Below, piece after piece: positions 25,477 through 36,181 of a stretch of 64,000 nt of DNA. The notes beneath the pieces are model-generated. The model searched no databases. It was given only the letters and a program-made list of their open reading frames with translations, and had not been told where the DNA came from. Made by a program: the position numbers and the translations under genes. The number at the start of each line of letters is the position of its first letter. Positions within the stretch are counted from its first letter, which is position 1. The stretch covers positions 135,902,039 through 135,966,038 of the forward strand of contig CAXKWD010000006.1 of assembly GCA_964059195.1 (NCBI GenBank), given 5' to 3'. This DNA comes from Ectobius pallidus (Eukaryota > Arthropoda > Insecta > Blattodea > Ectobiidae).

Positions 25477-26828
25477 TAGGGCAAGGCATTTAATGACCTT
25501 AAAAAAGTGAAAAAATGCAAAATAAAAAATGCATTTATGACCTAAAAATAGTGAAAAAATGACCGAAAAAAATAAAAAAATGACCAATAAATTTTATCAT
25601 TATTACTTATAATTATTTTTTTTAAGTAATGAATTGCTTTTAAGGACCAATTTAATGGATGACATTTCGTTATATATAAACTTACAATATAAAACACATT
25701 TATTTTGCTGCTAAAGAAGTAAGTAAATTAATATTAGGCCTACTTGAATACCCTTAACTAAATTTTTTTTTCTGAACTGGCATGCCCATCATATCGGCGC
25801 ATAAAAATGCTGTACACAGTTTCTCGCAAAACGGCAAAAATGTTGAACAACTTTCCCCCAGAAGTGTCAGTTGCAGGCCACGGTTTCTTTTCTCTTCAAG
25901 TCGCTGCAGACCATGTTTATGTTTCTCTCTTGATACATGTTATTCAACCGTAATTTTTTTTTCGGCAGAAACCCTCACATCACATAATTTGCAGAACAAT
26001 ATTTTTCCATCGGTGGAAAAAACATTTTCTCCGTACTCGAAAACAAATCGTTTTAATTTATCAAACGTACTTTCTTTCACTTTGGGCATTTTACTGAACT
26101 CTTCTGTCAACAAACTATCTCATACAACTCTTACAGACAACTGAAAGACATAGTGAAAGTCCTCCTACCTGAAAATGAATTACAATAGGATACTGGGATT
26201 AGTTCATGATGCACATTCCTTTGAAATAATAAAGCAGGTATAGTCGCCTCGCTTATCTCTAACGGAGCTGTGTTCCAAGTGATGTTTCTTTAATGCAAGA
26301 AGGACACATTCGTCAATAGCCACTTGTATTTACAACGTTGTTTTCTTGGAAATGTAGACTAGTTCAAAATGCTTAAAAATAGAAGCAGGTATTGCTTATA
26401 CTGTATTTTCTTGGAAATGTAACAAGAGTTCAAAATGCATATTCCTTCCAGTAACGCTGCAATCTGCTTTATTTCCTGTGGATGTTATTTGCTTTTACAG
26501 TTATAATAGACAAGCATTAAAAATCAAAAATAATAAATAAAAAAACTAAAAATATAATGTAATGTAAGACTTCATTTAAAAAACTATAAAAATGCCGAAA
26601 AAGACCTAAAATGCCCAAAAAGTCCTAAAAATGCCAAAAATGACCTAAAAATTACCAAAAAATGACCTATCTATTGAAAATTACGAAAAAATGCAAAATA
26701 AAGCAAAAAATGCAAAAACAAATAGCTCTTATTTGATCAATTAATTGATGATACACATTTATATATATTCGAGCTATCTTTTAACCATCATATAAAAAAG
26801 ATGCAAAATCATCAAATGCCTTGCCCTA
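25477..26828 (-). mobile_element. hAT element remnant with perfect 8-bp target duplication
   Basis: Terminal inverted repeats TAGGGCAAGGCATTT (25,477) and AAATGCCTTGCCCTA (ending 26,828) are perfect over 15 bp. They are flanked by identical GTAATGAT octamers (25,469-25,476 and 26,829-26,836), diagnostic of the hAT superfamily. Subterminal regions contain repeated AAAATGACC and ATGCCAAAAA words. At 1,352 bp it is too short for a full hAT transposase (usually about 600 residues); only the N-terminal zinc-finger portion survives. Confidence 0.93.
25754..26089 (-). pseudogene. hAT transposase N-terminal fragment (BED-type zinc finger), broken
   Basis: The minus-strand start is ATG at 26,089. It encodes MPKVKESTFDKLKRF, then EYGENVFSTDGKILFCKLCD, then HVSREKHKHG. 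The C-x2-C pair followed by H-x5-H looks like a BED-type zinc finger, the DNA-binding domain at the start of many hAT transposases. An in-frame TAA at 25,942-25,940 interrupts it just before the first His. The frame continues in recognisable form (PFCEKLCTAFLCADM) to a TAA at 25,756-25,754. No dimerisation or DDE core follows, so the element cannot encode its own transposase. The plus-strand frame over the same bases is a shadow. Confidence 0.82.
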
Positions 26829-26996
26829 GTAATGATCTTAAGCTATATATTTTGATTTCTTGCAGAGTTGTATGGTTACGCCTGTTATTGTATTTGGGCA
26901 TATGGTATTTTTTTTTACGAATTATTCAGTATTAATGCATAAATTATTGTAGTTCTCATGAAGTAGTTAGTTAGGAGGAGCCCTTAAATAAAAGAA

Positions 26997-27446
26997 CCTA
27001 AGCCCAGTAAAAAAATGTACCAGGGAAAAAACCTATGCCCAGTAAAAAATTCACCTAGAAAAAGCCTACCCAGTAAGAAATGCACCCAGGAAGAATCCTA
27101 AGCCCAGTAAAAAATTGCACCCAGGAAGAAACCTAAGCCCATTGAAAAATGCACCCAGGAAGAAACCTAAGACCAGTAAAAAAAATGCACCCAGGACAAA
27201 ACCCAAGCCCAGTAAAAATGCGCGCAGGAAAAATCCTAAGCCCAGGAAGAAAGCTAAGCCAAGTAAAAAAATTATCTCCAAGAGAAAAAAACCCAAGCCT
27301 AGTAAAAAATGTACCCAGAAAAATCCTAAGTCCAGTAAAAAAATACACCCAGAAAAAACCAAAGCGCAGTTAAAAAAATGCACCCAGAAAAACCTAAGCC
27401 CAGTAAAAAAATGCACCCAGGAAAAACCTAATCCCAGTAATAAAAG
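26997..27446 (+). repeat. 34-bp minisatellite
   Basis: About 13 copies of a unit of roughly 34 bp built from CCTAAGCCCAGTAAAAAA and TGCACCCAGGAA, with many small indels. Open frames on both strands are by-products (lysine-rich on the plus strand, Leu/Phe/Gly-rich on the minus strand). Confidence 0.9.
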
Positions 27447-27499
27447 CACCCGTTTTCTTTCCTACCTACCTACTAGGGACTTACTCCTAACCTACAAAT

Positions 27500-27580
27500 A
27501 TACGCTTCGACAAGGATTCGAACTCTGTTTCTTTGACTTCGTAGTTGAGGACGCTAACCAGTACACTACGAGATTTCGTT
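27500..27580 (-). repeat. tRNA-like SINE head, minus strand
   Basis: Read on the minus strand, TAGTGTACTGGTTAGCG (A-box region, 27,568 leftwards) precedes GAGTTCGAATCC (B box, 27,525-27,514). About 33 bp separate the boxes, as in a tRNA. It is probably a tRNA-derived SINE head; a full cloverleaf is not evident and the tail is unclear. Confidence 0.6.
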
Positions 27581-27652
27581 AAACTATGATGTGAAAATTC
27601 ATCTATCTTAGTCTATAATTCGTCATTACTGGGAAACCAGAGTGGGATAAAC

Positions 27653-27672
27653 TAAAACTGAGTGGCCTGCCA
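27653..27672 (+). repeat. boundary motif at left edge of array 2
   Basis: TAAAACTGAGTGGCCTGCCA abuts the first satellite monomer. It recurs with one substitution at 31,743-31,762, just beyond the other end of array 2, and inverted at 40,322-40,341 beside array 3. It is thus a shared boundary sequence. Confidence 0.8.
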
Positions 27673-30600
27673 GAATTCCGAGAAGGCTAACCCCTTTGAA
27701 AATTTCAAAAAATGAGCCCAGAATTCCGAGAAGGCTAACCCCTTTGAAAATTTCGAAAAATGCGCCCAGTATTCCGAGAAGGCTAACCCCTTTGAAAATT
27801 TCGAAAAATGCGCCCAGAATTCCGAGAAGGCTAACCCCTTTGAAAATTTCGAAAAATGCGCCCAGAATTCAATTCCGAGAAGGCTAACCCCTTTGAAAAT
27901 TTCGAAAAATGCGCCCAGAATTCCGAGAAGGCTAACCCCTTTGAAAATTTCGAAAAATGCGCCCAGAATTCCGAGAAGGCTAACCCCTTTGAAAATTTCG
28001 ATAAATGCGCCCAGAATTCCGAGAAGGTTAACCCCTTTGAAAATTTCGAAAAATGCGCCCAGAATTCCGAGAAGACTAACCCCTTTGAAAATTTCGAAAA
28101 ATGCTCCCAGAATTCCGAGAAAGCTAACCCCTTTGAAAATTTCGAAAAATGCGCCCAGAATTCCGAAAAGACTAACCCCTTTGAAAATTTCGAAAAATGC
28201 GCCCAGAATTCCGAGAAGGAATTTTCAAAGGGGTTTGAAAATTTCGAAAAATGCGCCTAGAATTCCGAGAAGGCTAGCCCCTTTGAAAATTTCGATAAAT
28301 GCGCCCAGAATTCCGAGAAGGCTAACCCCTTTGAAAATTTCCAAAAATGCGCCCAGAATTCCGAGAAGGCTAACCCCTTCGAAAATTTCGAAAAATGCGC
28401 CCAGAATTCCGAGAAGGCTAACCCCTTTGAAAATTTCGAAAAATGCGCCCAGAATTCCGAGAAGGCTAACCCCTTTGAAAATTTCGAAAAATGCGCCCAG
28501 AATTCCGAGAAGGCTAACCCCTTTGAAAATTTCGAAAAATGCGCCCAGAATTCCGAGAAGGCTAACCCCTTTGAAAATTTCGAAAAATGCGCCCAGAATT
28601 CCGAGAAAGCTAACCCCTTTGAAAATTTCGAAAAATGCGCCTAGAATTCCGAGAAGGCTAGCCCCTTTGAAAATTTCGATAAATGCGCCCAGAATTCCGA
28701 GAAGGCTAACCCCTTTGAAAATTTCCAAAAATGCGCCCAGAATTCCGAGAAGGCTAACCCCTTCGAAAATTTCGAAAAATGCGCCCAGAATTCCGAGAAG
28801 GCTAACCCCTTTGAAAATTTCGAAAAATGCGCCCAGAATTCCGAGAAGGCTAACCCCTTTGAAAATTTCCAAAAATGCGCCCAGAATTCCGAGAAGGCTA
28901 ACCCCTTCGAAAATTTCGAAAAATGCGCCCAGAATTCCGAGAAGGCTAACTCCTTTGAAAATTTCGAAAAATGCGCCCAGAATTCCGAGAAGGCTAAACC
29001 CCTTTGAAAATTTCCAAAAATGCGCCCAGAATTCCGAGAAGGCTAACCCCTTCGAAAATTTCGAAAAATGCGCCCAGAATTCCGAGAACGCTAACCCCTT
29101 TGAAAATTTCGAAAAATGCGCCCAGAATTCCGAGAAGGCTAACCCCTTTGAAAATTTCTATAAATGCGCCCAGAATTCCGAGAAGGCTAACCCCTTTGAA
29201 AATTTCGAAAACTGCGCCCAGAATTCCGAGAAGGCTAGTCCCTTTGAAATTTCGGAAAATGCGCCCAGTATTCCGAGAAGGCTAACCCCTTTGAAAATTT
29301 CGAAAAATGCGCCCAGAATTCCGAGAAGGCTAACCCCTTTGAAAATTTCGAAAAATGCGCCCAGAATTCAATTCCGAGAAGGCTAACCCCTTTGAAAATT
29401 TCGAAAAATGCGCCCAGAATTCCGAGAAGGCTAACCCCTTTGAAAATTTCGAAAAATGCGCCCAGAATTCCGAGAAGGCTAACCCCTTTGAAAATTTCGA
29501 TAAATGCGCCCAGAATTCCGAGAAGGTTAACCCCTTTGAAAATTTCGAAAAATGCGCCCAGAATTCCGAGAAGACTAACCCCTTTGAAAATTTCGAAAAA
29601 TGCGCCCAGAATTCCGAGAAAGCTAACCCCTTTGAAAATTTCGAAAAATGCGCCCAGAATTCCGAAAAGGCTAACCCCTTTGAAAATTTCGAAAAATGCG
29701 CCCAGAATTCCGAGAAGGAATTTTCAAAGGGGTTTGAAAATTTCGAAAAATGCGCCTAGAATTCCGAGAAGGCTAGCCCCTTTGAAAATTTCGATAAATG
29801 CGCCCAGAATTCCGAGAAGGCTAACCCCTTTGAAAATTTCCAAAAATGCGCCCAGAATTCCGAGAAGGCTAACCCCTTCGAAAATTTCGAAAAATGCGCC
29901 CAGAATTCCGAGAAGGCTAACCCCTTTGAAAATTTCGAAAAATGCGCCCAGAATTCCGAGAAGGCTAACCCCTTTGAAAATTTCGAAAAATGCGCCCAGA
30001 ATTCCGAGAAGGCTAACCCCTTTGAAAATTTCGAAAAATGCGCCCAGAATTCCGAGAAGGCTAACCCCTTTGAAAATTTCGAAAAATGCGCCCAGAATTC
30101 CGAGAAAGCTAACCCCTTTGAAAATTTCGAAAAATGCGCCTAGAATTCCGAGAAGGCTAGCCCCTTTGAAAATTTCCAAAAATGCGCCCAGAATTCCGAG
30201 AAGGCTAACCCCTTCGAAAATTTCGAAAAATGCGCCCAGAATTCCGAGAAGGCTAACCCCTTTGAAAATTTCGAAAAATGCGCCCAGAATTCCGAGAAGG
30301 CTAACCCCTTTGAAAATTTCCAAAAATGCGCCCAGAATTCCGAGAAGGCTAACCCCTTCGAAAATTTCGAAAAATGCGCCCAGAATTCCGAGAAGGCTAA
30401 CCCCTTTGAAAATTTCGAAAAATGCGCCCAGAATTCCGAGAAGGCTAACCCCTTTGAAAATTTCCAAAAATGCGCCACAATTCCGAGAAGGCTAACCCCT
30501 TCGAAAATTTCGAAAAATGCGCCCAGAATTCCGAGAACGCTAACCCCTTTGAAAATTTCGAAAAATGCGCCCAGAATTCTGAGAAGGCTAACCCCTTTGA

Positions 30601-31737
30601 AAATTTCTATAAATGCGCCCAGAATTCCGAGAAGGCTAACCCCTTTGAAAATTTCGAAAACTGCGCCCAGAATTCCGAGAAGGCTAGTCCCTTTGAAATT
30701 TCGGAAAATGCGCCCAGAATTCAGAGAAGGCTAACCCCTTTGAAAATTTCGAAAATGCGCCCAGAATTCCGAGAAGGCTAGCCCCTTTGAAAATTTCGAA
30801 AAATGCGCCCTGAATTCCGAGAAGGCTAAACCCTTTGAAAATTTCGAAAAATGCGCCCAGAATTCCGAGAAGGCTAACCCCTTTGAAAATTTCGAAAAAT
30901 GCGCCCAGAATTCCGAGATGGCTAACTCCTTTGAAAATTTCGAAAAATTCACCCAGAATTCCGAGAAGGCTAACCCCTTTGAAAATTTCGAAAAATGCGC
31001 CCAGAATTCCAAGAAGGCTAACCCCTTAGAAAATTTCGAAAAATGCGCCCAGAATTCCAAGAAGGCTAACCCCTTAGAAAATTTCGAAAAATGCGCCCAG
31101 AATTCCGAGAAGGCCAACCCCTTTGAAAATTTCGAAAAATGCGCCCAGAATTCCGAAAAGGCTAACCCCTTTTAAAATTTCAAAATTCCGCGCCCAGAAT
31201 TCCGAAAACGCTAACCCCTTTGAAAATTTAAAAAAATGCGCCCAGAATTCCGAGAAGGCTAACCCCTTTGAAAATTTCGATAAATGCGCCCAGAATTCCG
31301 AGAAGGCTAACCCCTTTGAAAATATCGAAAAATGCGCCCAGAATTCCGAGAAGGCTAAACCCTTTGAAAATTTAGAAAAATGCGCCCAGAATTCCGAGAA
31401 GGCTAACCCCTTTGAAAATTTCGAAAAATGAGCCCAGAATTCCGAGAAGGCTAACCCTTTTGAAAATTTCGAAAAATGCGCCCAGAATTCCGAGAAGGCT
31501 AACCCCTTTGAAAATTTCGAAAAATGCGCCCAGAATTCCGAGAAGGCTAACCCCTTTGAAAATTGCGAAAAATGCGCCCAGTATTCCGAGAAGGCTAACC
31601 CCTTTGAAAATTTCGAAAAATGCGCCCAGAATTCCGAGAAGGCTAACCCCTTTGAAAATTTCGATAAATGCGCCCAGAATTCCGAGAAGGCTAACCCCTT
31701 TGAAAATTTCGAAAAATGTGCCCAGAATGCCGAGAAG
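27670..31737 (-). repeat. 48-bp satellite, array 2 (reverse orientation)
   Basis: About 85 monomers of the same 48-bp satellite, all on the minus strand relative to array 1. Two foldback monomers (28,220-28,243 and 29,719-29,742) match those of array 1 and are about 1.5 kb apart. The block 27,850-29,290 is largely repeated at 29,350-30,740, so a higher-order unit of about 1.5 kb is present. The proximal monomers near 31,560 share variants (AATACTGGG, then CAAAAGGG two monomers on) with the start of array 3. Open frames here are by-products. Confidence 0.96.
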
Positions 31738-32100
31738 TATGGTAAAACTGAGTGGTCTGCCAAATTGCCCAGTTGGGTGAAATAGTTAAAACAACAGGTA
31801 AGTGTTCTGTACGATGCTGGTTGAAATCTCCCTTCTGCAAAGTTTTAAGTTATTTATTTATACTGGAAAAAGCAGAGCGCGATATAAGAGCTAAAAAGAA
31901 ATACAATTTCAACAGTCATTGCTGGCTGAGGTGGTTAATACAGAATGCTTCTGAGCGAAAGGTCCCAGGTTCGATCTCAGGGGGGTTAGAAAGTTTTTCA
32001 ATAAATCTCTAAAATATTATAAAAACTAGAGCGGAATATAAGACAGCTGAAAGAACATTTAACTTCAGCAATATCCGGTGGTTGAAGTGACGGAAGGATT
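31738..32100 (+). repeat. outer flank of inverted repeat, left arm, with tRNA-like segment
   Basis: Nearly identical, inverted, to 39,985-40,346; an 86-codon frame (31,752-32,012) is matched residue for residue, except one, by the minus-strand frame 40,332-40,072. It contains a tRNA-like segment: TGGCTGAGGTGG (31,923-31,934, fits an A box) and GGTTCGATC (31,968-31,976, B box), followed by TTTTT near 31,995. The frame itself has no recognisable domain; it crosses the tRNA-like segment, so I regard it as non-coding. Confidence 0.85.
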
Positions 32101-32149
32101 TTAAGTAAAAAAGATTAAAATTAGAAATAATTAAAATCCCAGAGCTCCA

Positions 32150-35100
32150 TACATGATGGCTAAAAAGGAAGGTGAAAGCAACAAGTTGTTGTGGCCGAAA
32201 CGGTTAAAGATACGTGCTTCGAAAGAGAAGGTCCTGGGTTCAATCCCCGGGACGGAAGGATTTTAAGTAAAACAGATTAGAATTAAAAATAATTAAAATC
32301 CCAGAGCTCTGTACAAGAATGTTAAAAAGGAATGTGCTTACAACAATTTGTTGTGGCCGAAGCGGTTAAAGAGTCGTGCTTCGGAAGAGAAGGTCCCGGG
32401 TTCGATCCCCGGGACTGAAGGATTTTAAGTATAAAAGATTAAAATTAAAAACAATTAAAATCCCAGATCTCCATACAAGAAGCTAAAATGGAAGGTGAAA
32501 GCAATAAGTTGTTGTGGCCGAAGCGGTTAAAGAGACGTGCTTCGGAAGAGAAGGTCCCTGGATCGATCCGCGGGACGGTAGGGTTTTAAGTAAAAAAAGA
32601 TTAAAATTAAAAATAATTAAAATCCCAGAGCACGCTACAAGAAAGCTAAAAAGGAAGATGCAAGCAACAAGATGTGGTGGCCGAAGCGGTTAAAGAGACG
32701 TGCTTCGGAGCAGAAGGTGGTGGGTTCGATTCCCGTCACGGAATGATTTTAAGTATAATATAAAAGTTAAAAATAATTAAAATCCCAGAATTCCGTATAA
32801 GAGAGCTAAAAAAGAAAATATAAGTACCAAGTTGTGATGGCCGAAGCGGTAGAGATACCTGCTTCGGAGGAGAAGGTGCGTTCGATTCCCGGCACGGAGT
32901 GATTTTAAGTAAAAGATAGAAAATTAAAAATAATTAAAATTTCAGTGTTCCGTGTAAGAGGGATAAAAAGGAAGGTGCAAGGAACAAGTTGTGGTGGCCG
33001 AAGCGGTTAAAGAGCCGTGCTTCGGAAGACAAGGTCCGGGGGTCGATCCCCGGGACGGAAGGATTTTAAGTAAAAAAGATTAAAATTAAAATTAATTAAA
33101 ATCCCAGAGCTCCATACAAGAAGGCTAAAAAGGAAGGTGCAAGCAATAAGTTGTTGTGGCCGAAGCGGTTAAAGAGACGTGCTTCGAAAGAGAAGGTCCT
33201 GGGTTCAATCCCCGGGACGGAAGGATTTTAAGTAAAACAGATTAAAATTAAAAATAATTAAAATCCCAGAGCTCCGTAGAAGAATGTTAAAAAGGAAAGT
33301 GCTTGCAACAAGTTGTTGTGGCCGAAGCGGTTAAAGAGACGTGCTTCGGAAGAGAAGGTCCCGGGTTCGATCCCCGGGACTGAAGGATTTTAAGTAAAAA
33401 AGATTAAAATTAAAAAATAATTAAAATCCCAGATCTCCATACAAGAAGGCTAAAAAGGAAGGTGAAAGCAATAAGTTGTTGTGGCCGAAGCGGTTAAAAA
33501 GACGTGCTTCGGAAGAGAAGGTCCCGGGTTCAAACCCCGGGACGGAAGGATTTTAAGTAAAAAAGATTACAATTAAAAATAATTAAAATCCCAGAGCTCC
33601 GTACAAGAATGTTAAAAAGGAAGGTGCAAGCAACAAGTTGTGGTGGCCGAAGCGGTTAAAGAGACGTGCTTCGGAATAGAAGGTCCCTGGTTCGATCCCC
33701 GGGACGGAAGGATTTTAAGTAAAAAAGATTAAAATTAAAAATAATTAATATCCCAGATCTCCATACAAGAAGGCTAAAATGGAAGGTGCAAGCAATAAGT
33801 TGTTGTGTCCGAAGCGGTTAAAGAGACGTGCTTCGGAGCAGAAGGTGGTGGGTTCGATTCCCGGCACGGAATGATTTTAAGTAAAATATAAAAGTTAAAA
33901 ATAATTAAAATCCCAGAATTCCGTATAAGAGAGCTAAAAAAGAAAATATAAGTACCAAGTTGTGATGGCCGAAGCGGTAGAGATACCTGCTTCGGAGGAG
34001 AAGGTGGTGCGTTCGATTCCCGGCACGGAGTGATTTTAAGTAAAAGATAGAAAATTAAAAATAATTAAAATTTCAGTGTTCCGTGTAAGATCGATCCCCG
34101 GGACGGAAGGATTTTAAGTAAAAAAGATTAAAATTAAAATTAATTAAAATCCCAGCGCTCCATACAAGAAGGCTAAAAAGGAAAGTGCAAGCAATAAGTT
34201 GTTGTGGCCGAAGCGGTTAAAGAGACGTGCTTCGAAAGAGAAGGTCCTGGGTTCAATCCCCGGGACGGAAGGATTTTAAGTAAAACAGATTAAAATTAAA
34301 AATAATTAAAATCCCAGAGCTCCGTAGAAGAATGTTAAAAAGGAGAGTGCTTACAACAAGTTGTTGTGGCCGAAGCGGTTAAAGAGACGTGCTTCGGAAG
34401 AGAAGGTCCCGGGTTCGATCCCCGGGACTGAAGGATTTTAAGTAAGGTTTAAAATTAAAAATAATTAAAATCCCAGATCTCCATACAAGAAGGCTAAAAA
34501 GGAAGGTGAAAGCAATAAGTTGTTGTGGCCGAAGCGGTTAAAGAGACGTGCTTCGGAAGAGAAGGTCCCGGGTTCAAACCCCGGGACGGAAGGATTTTAA
34601 GTAAAAAAGATTAAAATTAAAAATAATTAAAATCCCAGAGCTCCGTACAAGAATGTTAAAAAGGAAGGTGCAAGCAACAAGTTGTGGTGGCCGAAGCGGT
34701 TAAAGAGACGTGCTTCGGAATAGAAGGTCCCTGGTTCGATCCCCGGGACGGAAGGATTTTAAGTAAAAAAGATTAAAATTAAAAATAATTAATATCCCAG
34801 ATCTCCATACAAGAAGGCTAAAATGGAAGGTGCAAGCAATAAGTTGTTGTGGCCGAAGCGGTTAAAGAGACGTGCTTCGGAGCAGAAGGTGGTGGGTTCG
34901 ATTCCCGGCACGGAATGATTTTAAGTAAAATATAAAAGTTAAAAATAATTAAAATCCCAGAATTCCGTATAAGAGAGCTAAAAAAGAAAATATAACTACC
35001 AAGTTGTGATGGCCGAAGCGGTTAGAGAGCCCTGCTTCGGAGTAGAAGGTGGTGCGTTCGATTCCCGGCACGGAGTGATTTTAAGTAAAAGATAGAAAAT

Positions 35101-35172
35101 TAAAAATAATTAAAATTTCAGTGTTCCGTGTAAGAGGGATAAAAAGGAAGGTGTAAGCAATAAGTTGCGGTG
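32150..35172 (+). repeat. tandem array of tRNA-like Pol III units, left arm
   Basis: Eighteen full units plus a truncated one (near 34,091), period about 160 bp. A boxes start at 32,192; 32,354; 32,515; 32,678; 32,838; 32,995; 33,157; 33,319; 33,482; 33,644; 33,806; 33,966; 34,205; 34,367; 34,526; 34,688; 34,850 and 35,010. Each unit has TGGCCGAAGCGG (A-box match), a TTCGA-centred B box, and GATTTTAAG supplying a TTTT terminator. Then come about 85 bp of AT-rich spacer (ATTAAAATCCCAGAGCTC type). Seven unit variants, called A to G here, recur in the same order, giving a higher-order repeat of about 1.1 kb. The first round lacks variant D, and the second has only part of G. Confidence 0.9.
33319..33391 (+). 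ncRNA. representative tRNA-like Pol III unit (variant B), putative
   Basis: One of the best-preserved units. The A box TGGCCGAAGCGG is at 33,319-33,330 and the B box GGTTCGATCC at 33,364-33,373; TTTT is at 33,388-33,391. A predicted transcript of roughly 75-85 nt would form two hairpins. The first is CCGAAGC (33,322-33,328) with GCTTCGG (33,343-33,349) around 14 nt. The second is GTCCCGGG (33,358-33,365) with CCCGGGAC (33,373-33,380) around TTCGATC. The second is a T arm extended from 5 to 8 bp. No acceptor stem or canonical cloverleaf is visible, so this is not a functional tRNA gene. Expression is unknown. Confidence 0.5.
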
Positions 35173-36181
35173 GCCTACCAGACGTACATTCCAGAAAATA
35201 GGCATTCTAGGCCCTGATTCCAAAAAATAGGCCTACAATCCGAAATAGTCCTATTAGGCCTAGATTCCAAAAAATAGGCCTACAATCCAAATTAAGCGTA
35301 TTTTTTGGAATGTAGGCCTAGTAGGCCTATTATTTGGAATGTAGGCCTAGTAGGCCTAGTAGGCCTATTTTTTTGGAATGTAGGCCTAGTAGGCCTAGTA
35401 GGCCTATTTTTTTGGAATGTAGGCCTAGTAGGCCTAGTAGGCCTAGTAGGCCTACATTCCAAAAAAAATAGGCCTACTAGGCCTACATTCCAAAAAATAG
35501 GCCTAATAGGCCTATTTTTTGGAATGTAGGCCTAGTAGGCCTAGTAGGCCTAGTAGGCCTAGTAGGCCTAGTAAGCCTAGTAGGCCTAGTAGGCCTAGTA
35601 GGCCTAGTAGGCCTACATTCCAAAAAAATAGGCCTACATTTTTTGGAATGTAGGCCTAGTAGGCCTAGTAGGCCTACATTCCAAAAAAATAGGCCTACTA
35701 GGCCTACATTCCAAAAAATAGGCCTACTAGGCCTACTAGGCCTACATTCCAGAAAATAGGCCTACTAGGCCTACATTCCAAAAATAGGCCTACTAGGCCT
35801 ACATTCTAAAAATAGGCCTATTTTGGATTGTAGGTCTATTTTTTGGAATGTAGGCCTAGTAGGCCTATTTTCTGGAATGTAGGCCTAGTAGGCCTATTTT
35901 TTTGGAATATAGGCCTACTAGGCCTAGTTGGCCTATTTTTTTGGAATGTAGGCCTACTAGGCCTACTAGGCCTACATTCCAAAAAATAGGCCTACTAGGC
36001 CTACTAGGCCTACATTCCAAATAATAGGCCTACTAGGCCTACATTCCAAAAAATACGCTTAATTTGGATTGTAGGCCTATTTTTTGGAATCTAGGCCTAA
36101 TAGGACTATTTCGGATTGTAGGCCTATTTTTTGGAATCAGGGCCTAGAAGGCCTATTTTCTGGAATGTACGTCTGGTAGGC
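35173..36181. repeat. GGCCTA-rich palindromic core
   Basis: About 1 kb made of the 9-bp unit GTAGGCCTA and its complement, punctuated by GGAATGTAGGCC or GGCCTACATTCC with A or T runs. Both orientations alternate, so many nested short inverted repeats exist. The outer 150 bp on each side are near-perfect inverted copies (35,161-35,330 against 36,025-36,193). Frames across it (for example 35,305-35,529) are repeat by-products. The core sits exactly at the symmetry centre of the larger inverted repeat. Confidence 0.92.

Noticed and set aside
27066..27582. Lysine-rich or Leu/Phe/Gly-rich proteins over the 34-bp repeats
   Set aside because: Overlapping frames on both strands arise from the minisatellite; the plus-strand frame also runs into a tRNA-like SINE head.
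31752..32012. 86-codon frame duplicated at 40,332-40,072 (minus), apparently conserved
   Set aside because: The two copies are the arms of one recent inverted repeat, so similarity is not evidence of selection; the frame crosses a tRNA-like segment and has no recognisable domain.
35305..35529. 74-codon frame with VGLVGL repeats
   Set aside because: Translation of the GGCCTA repeat; no independent coding evidence.
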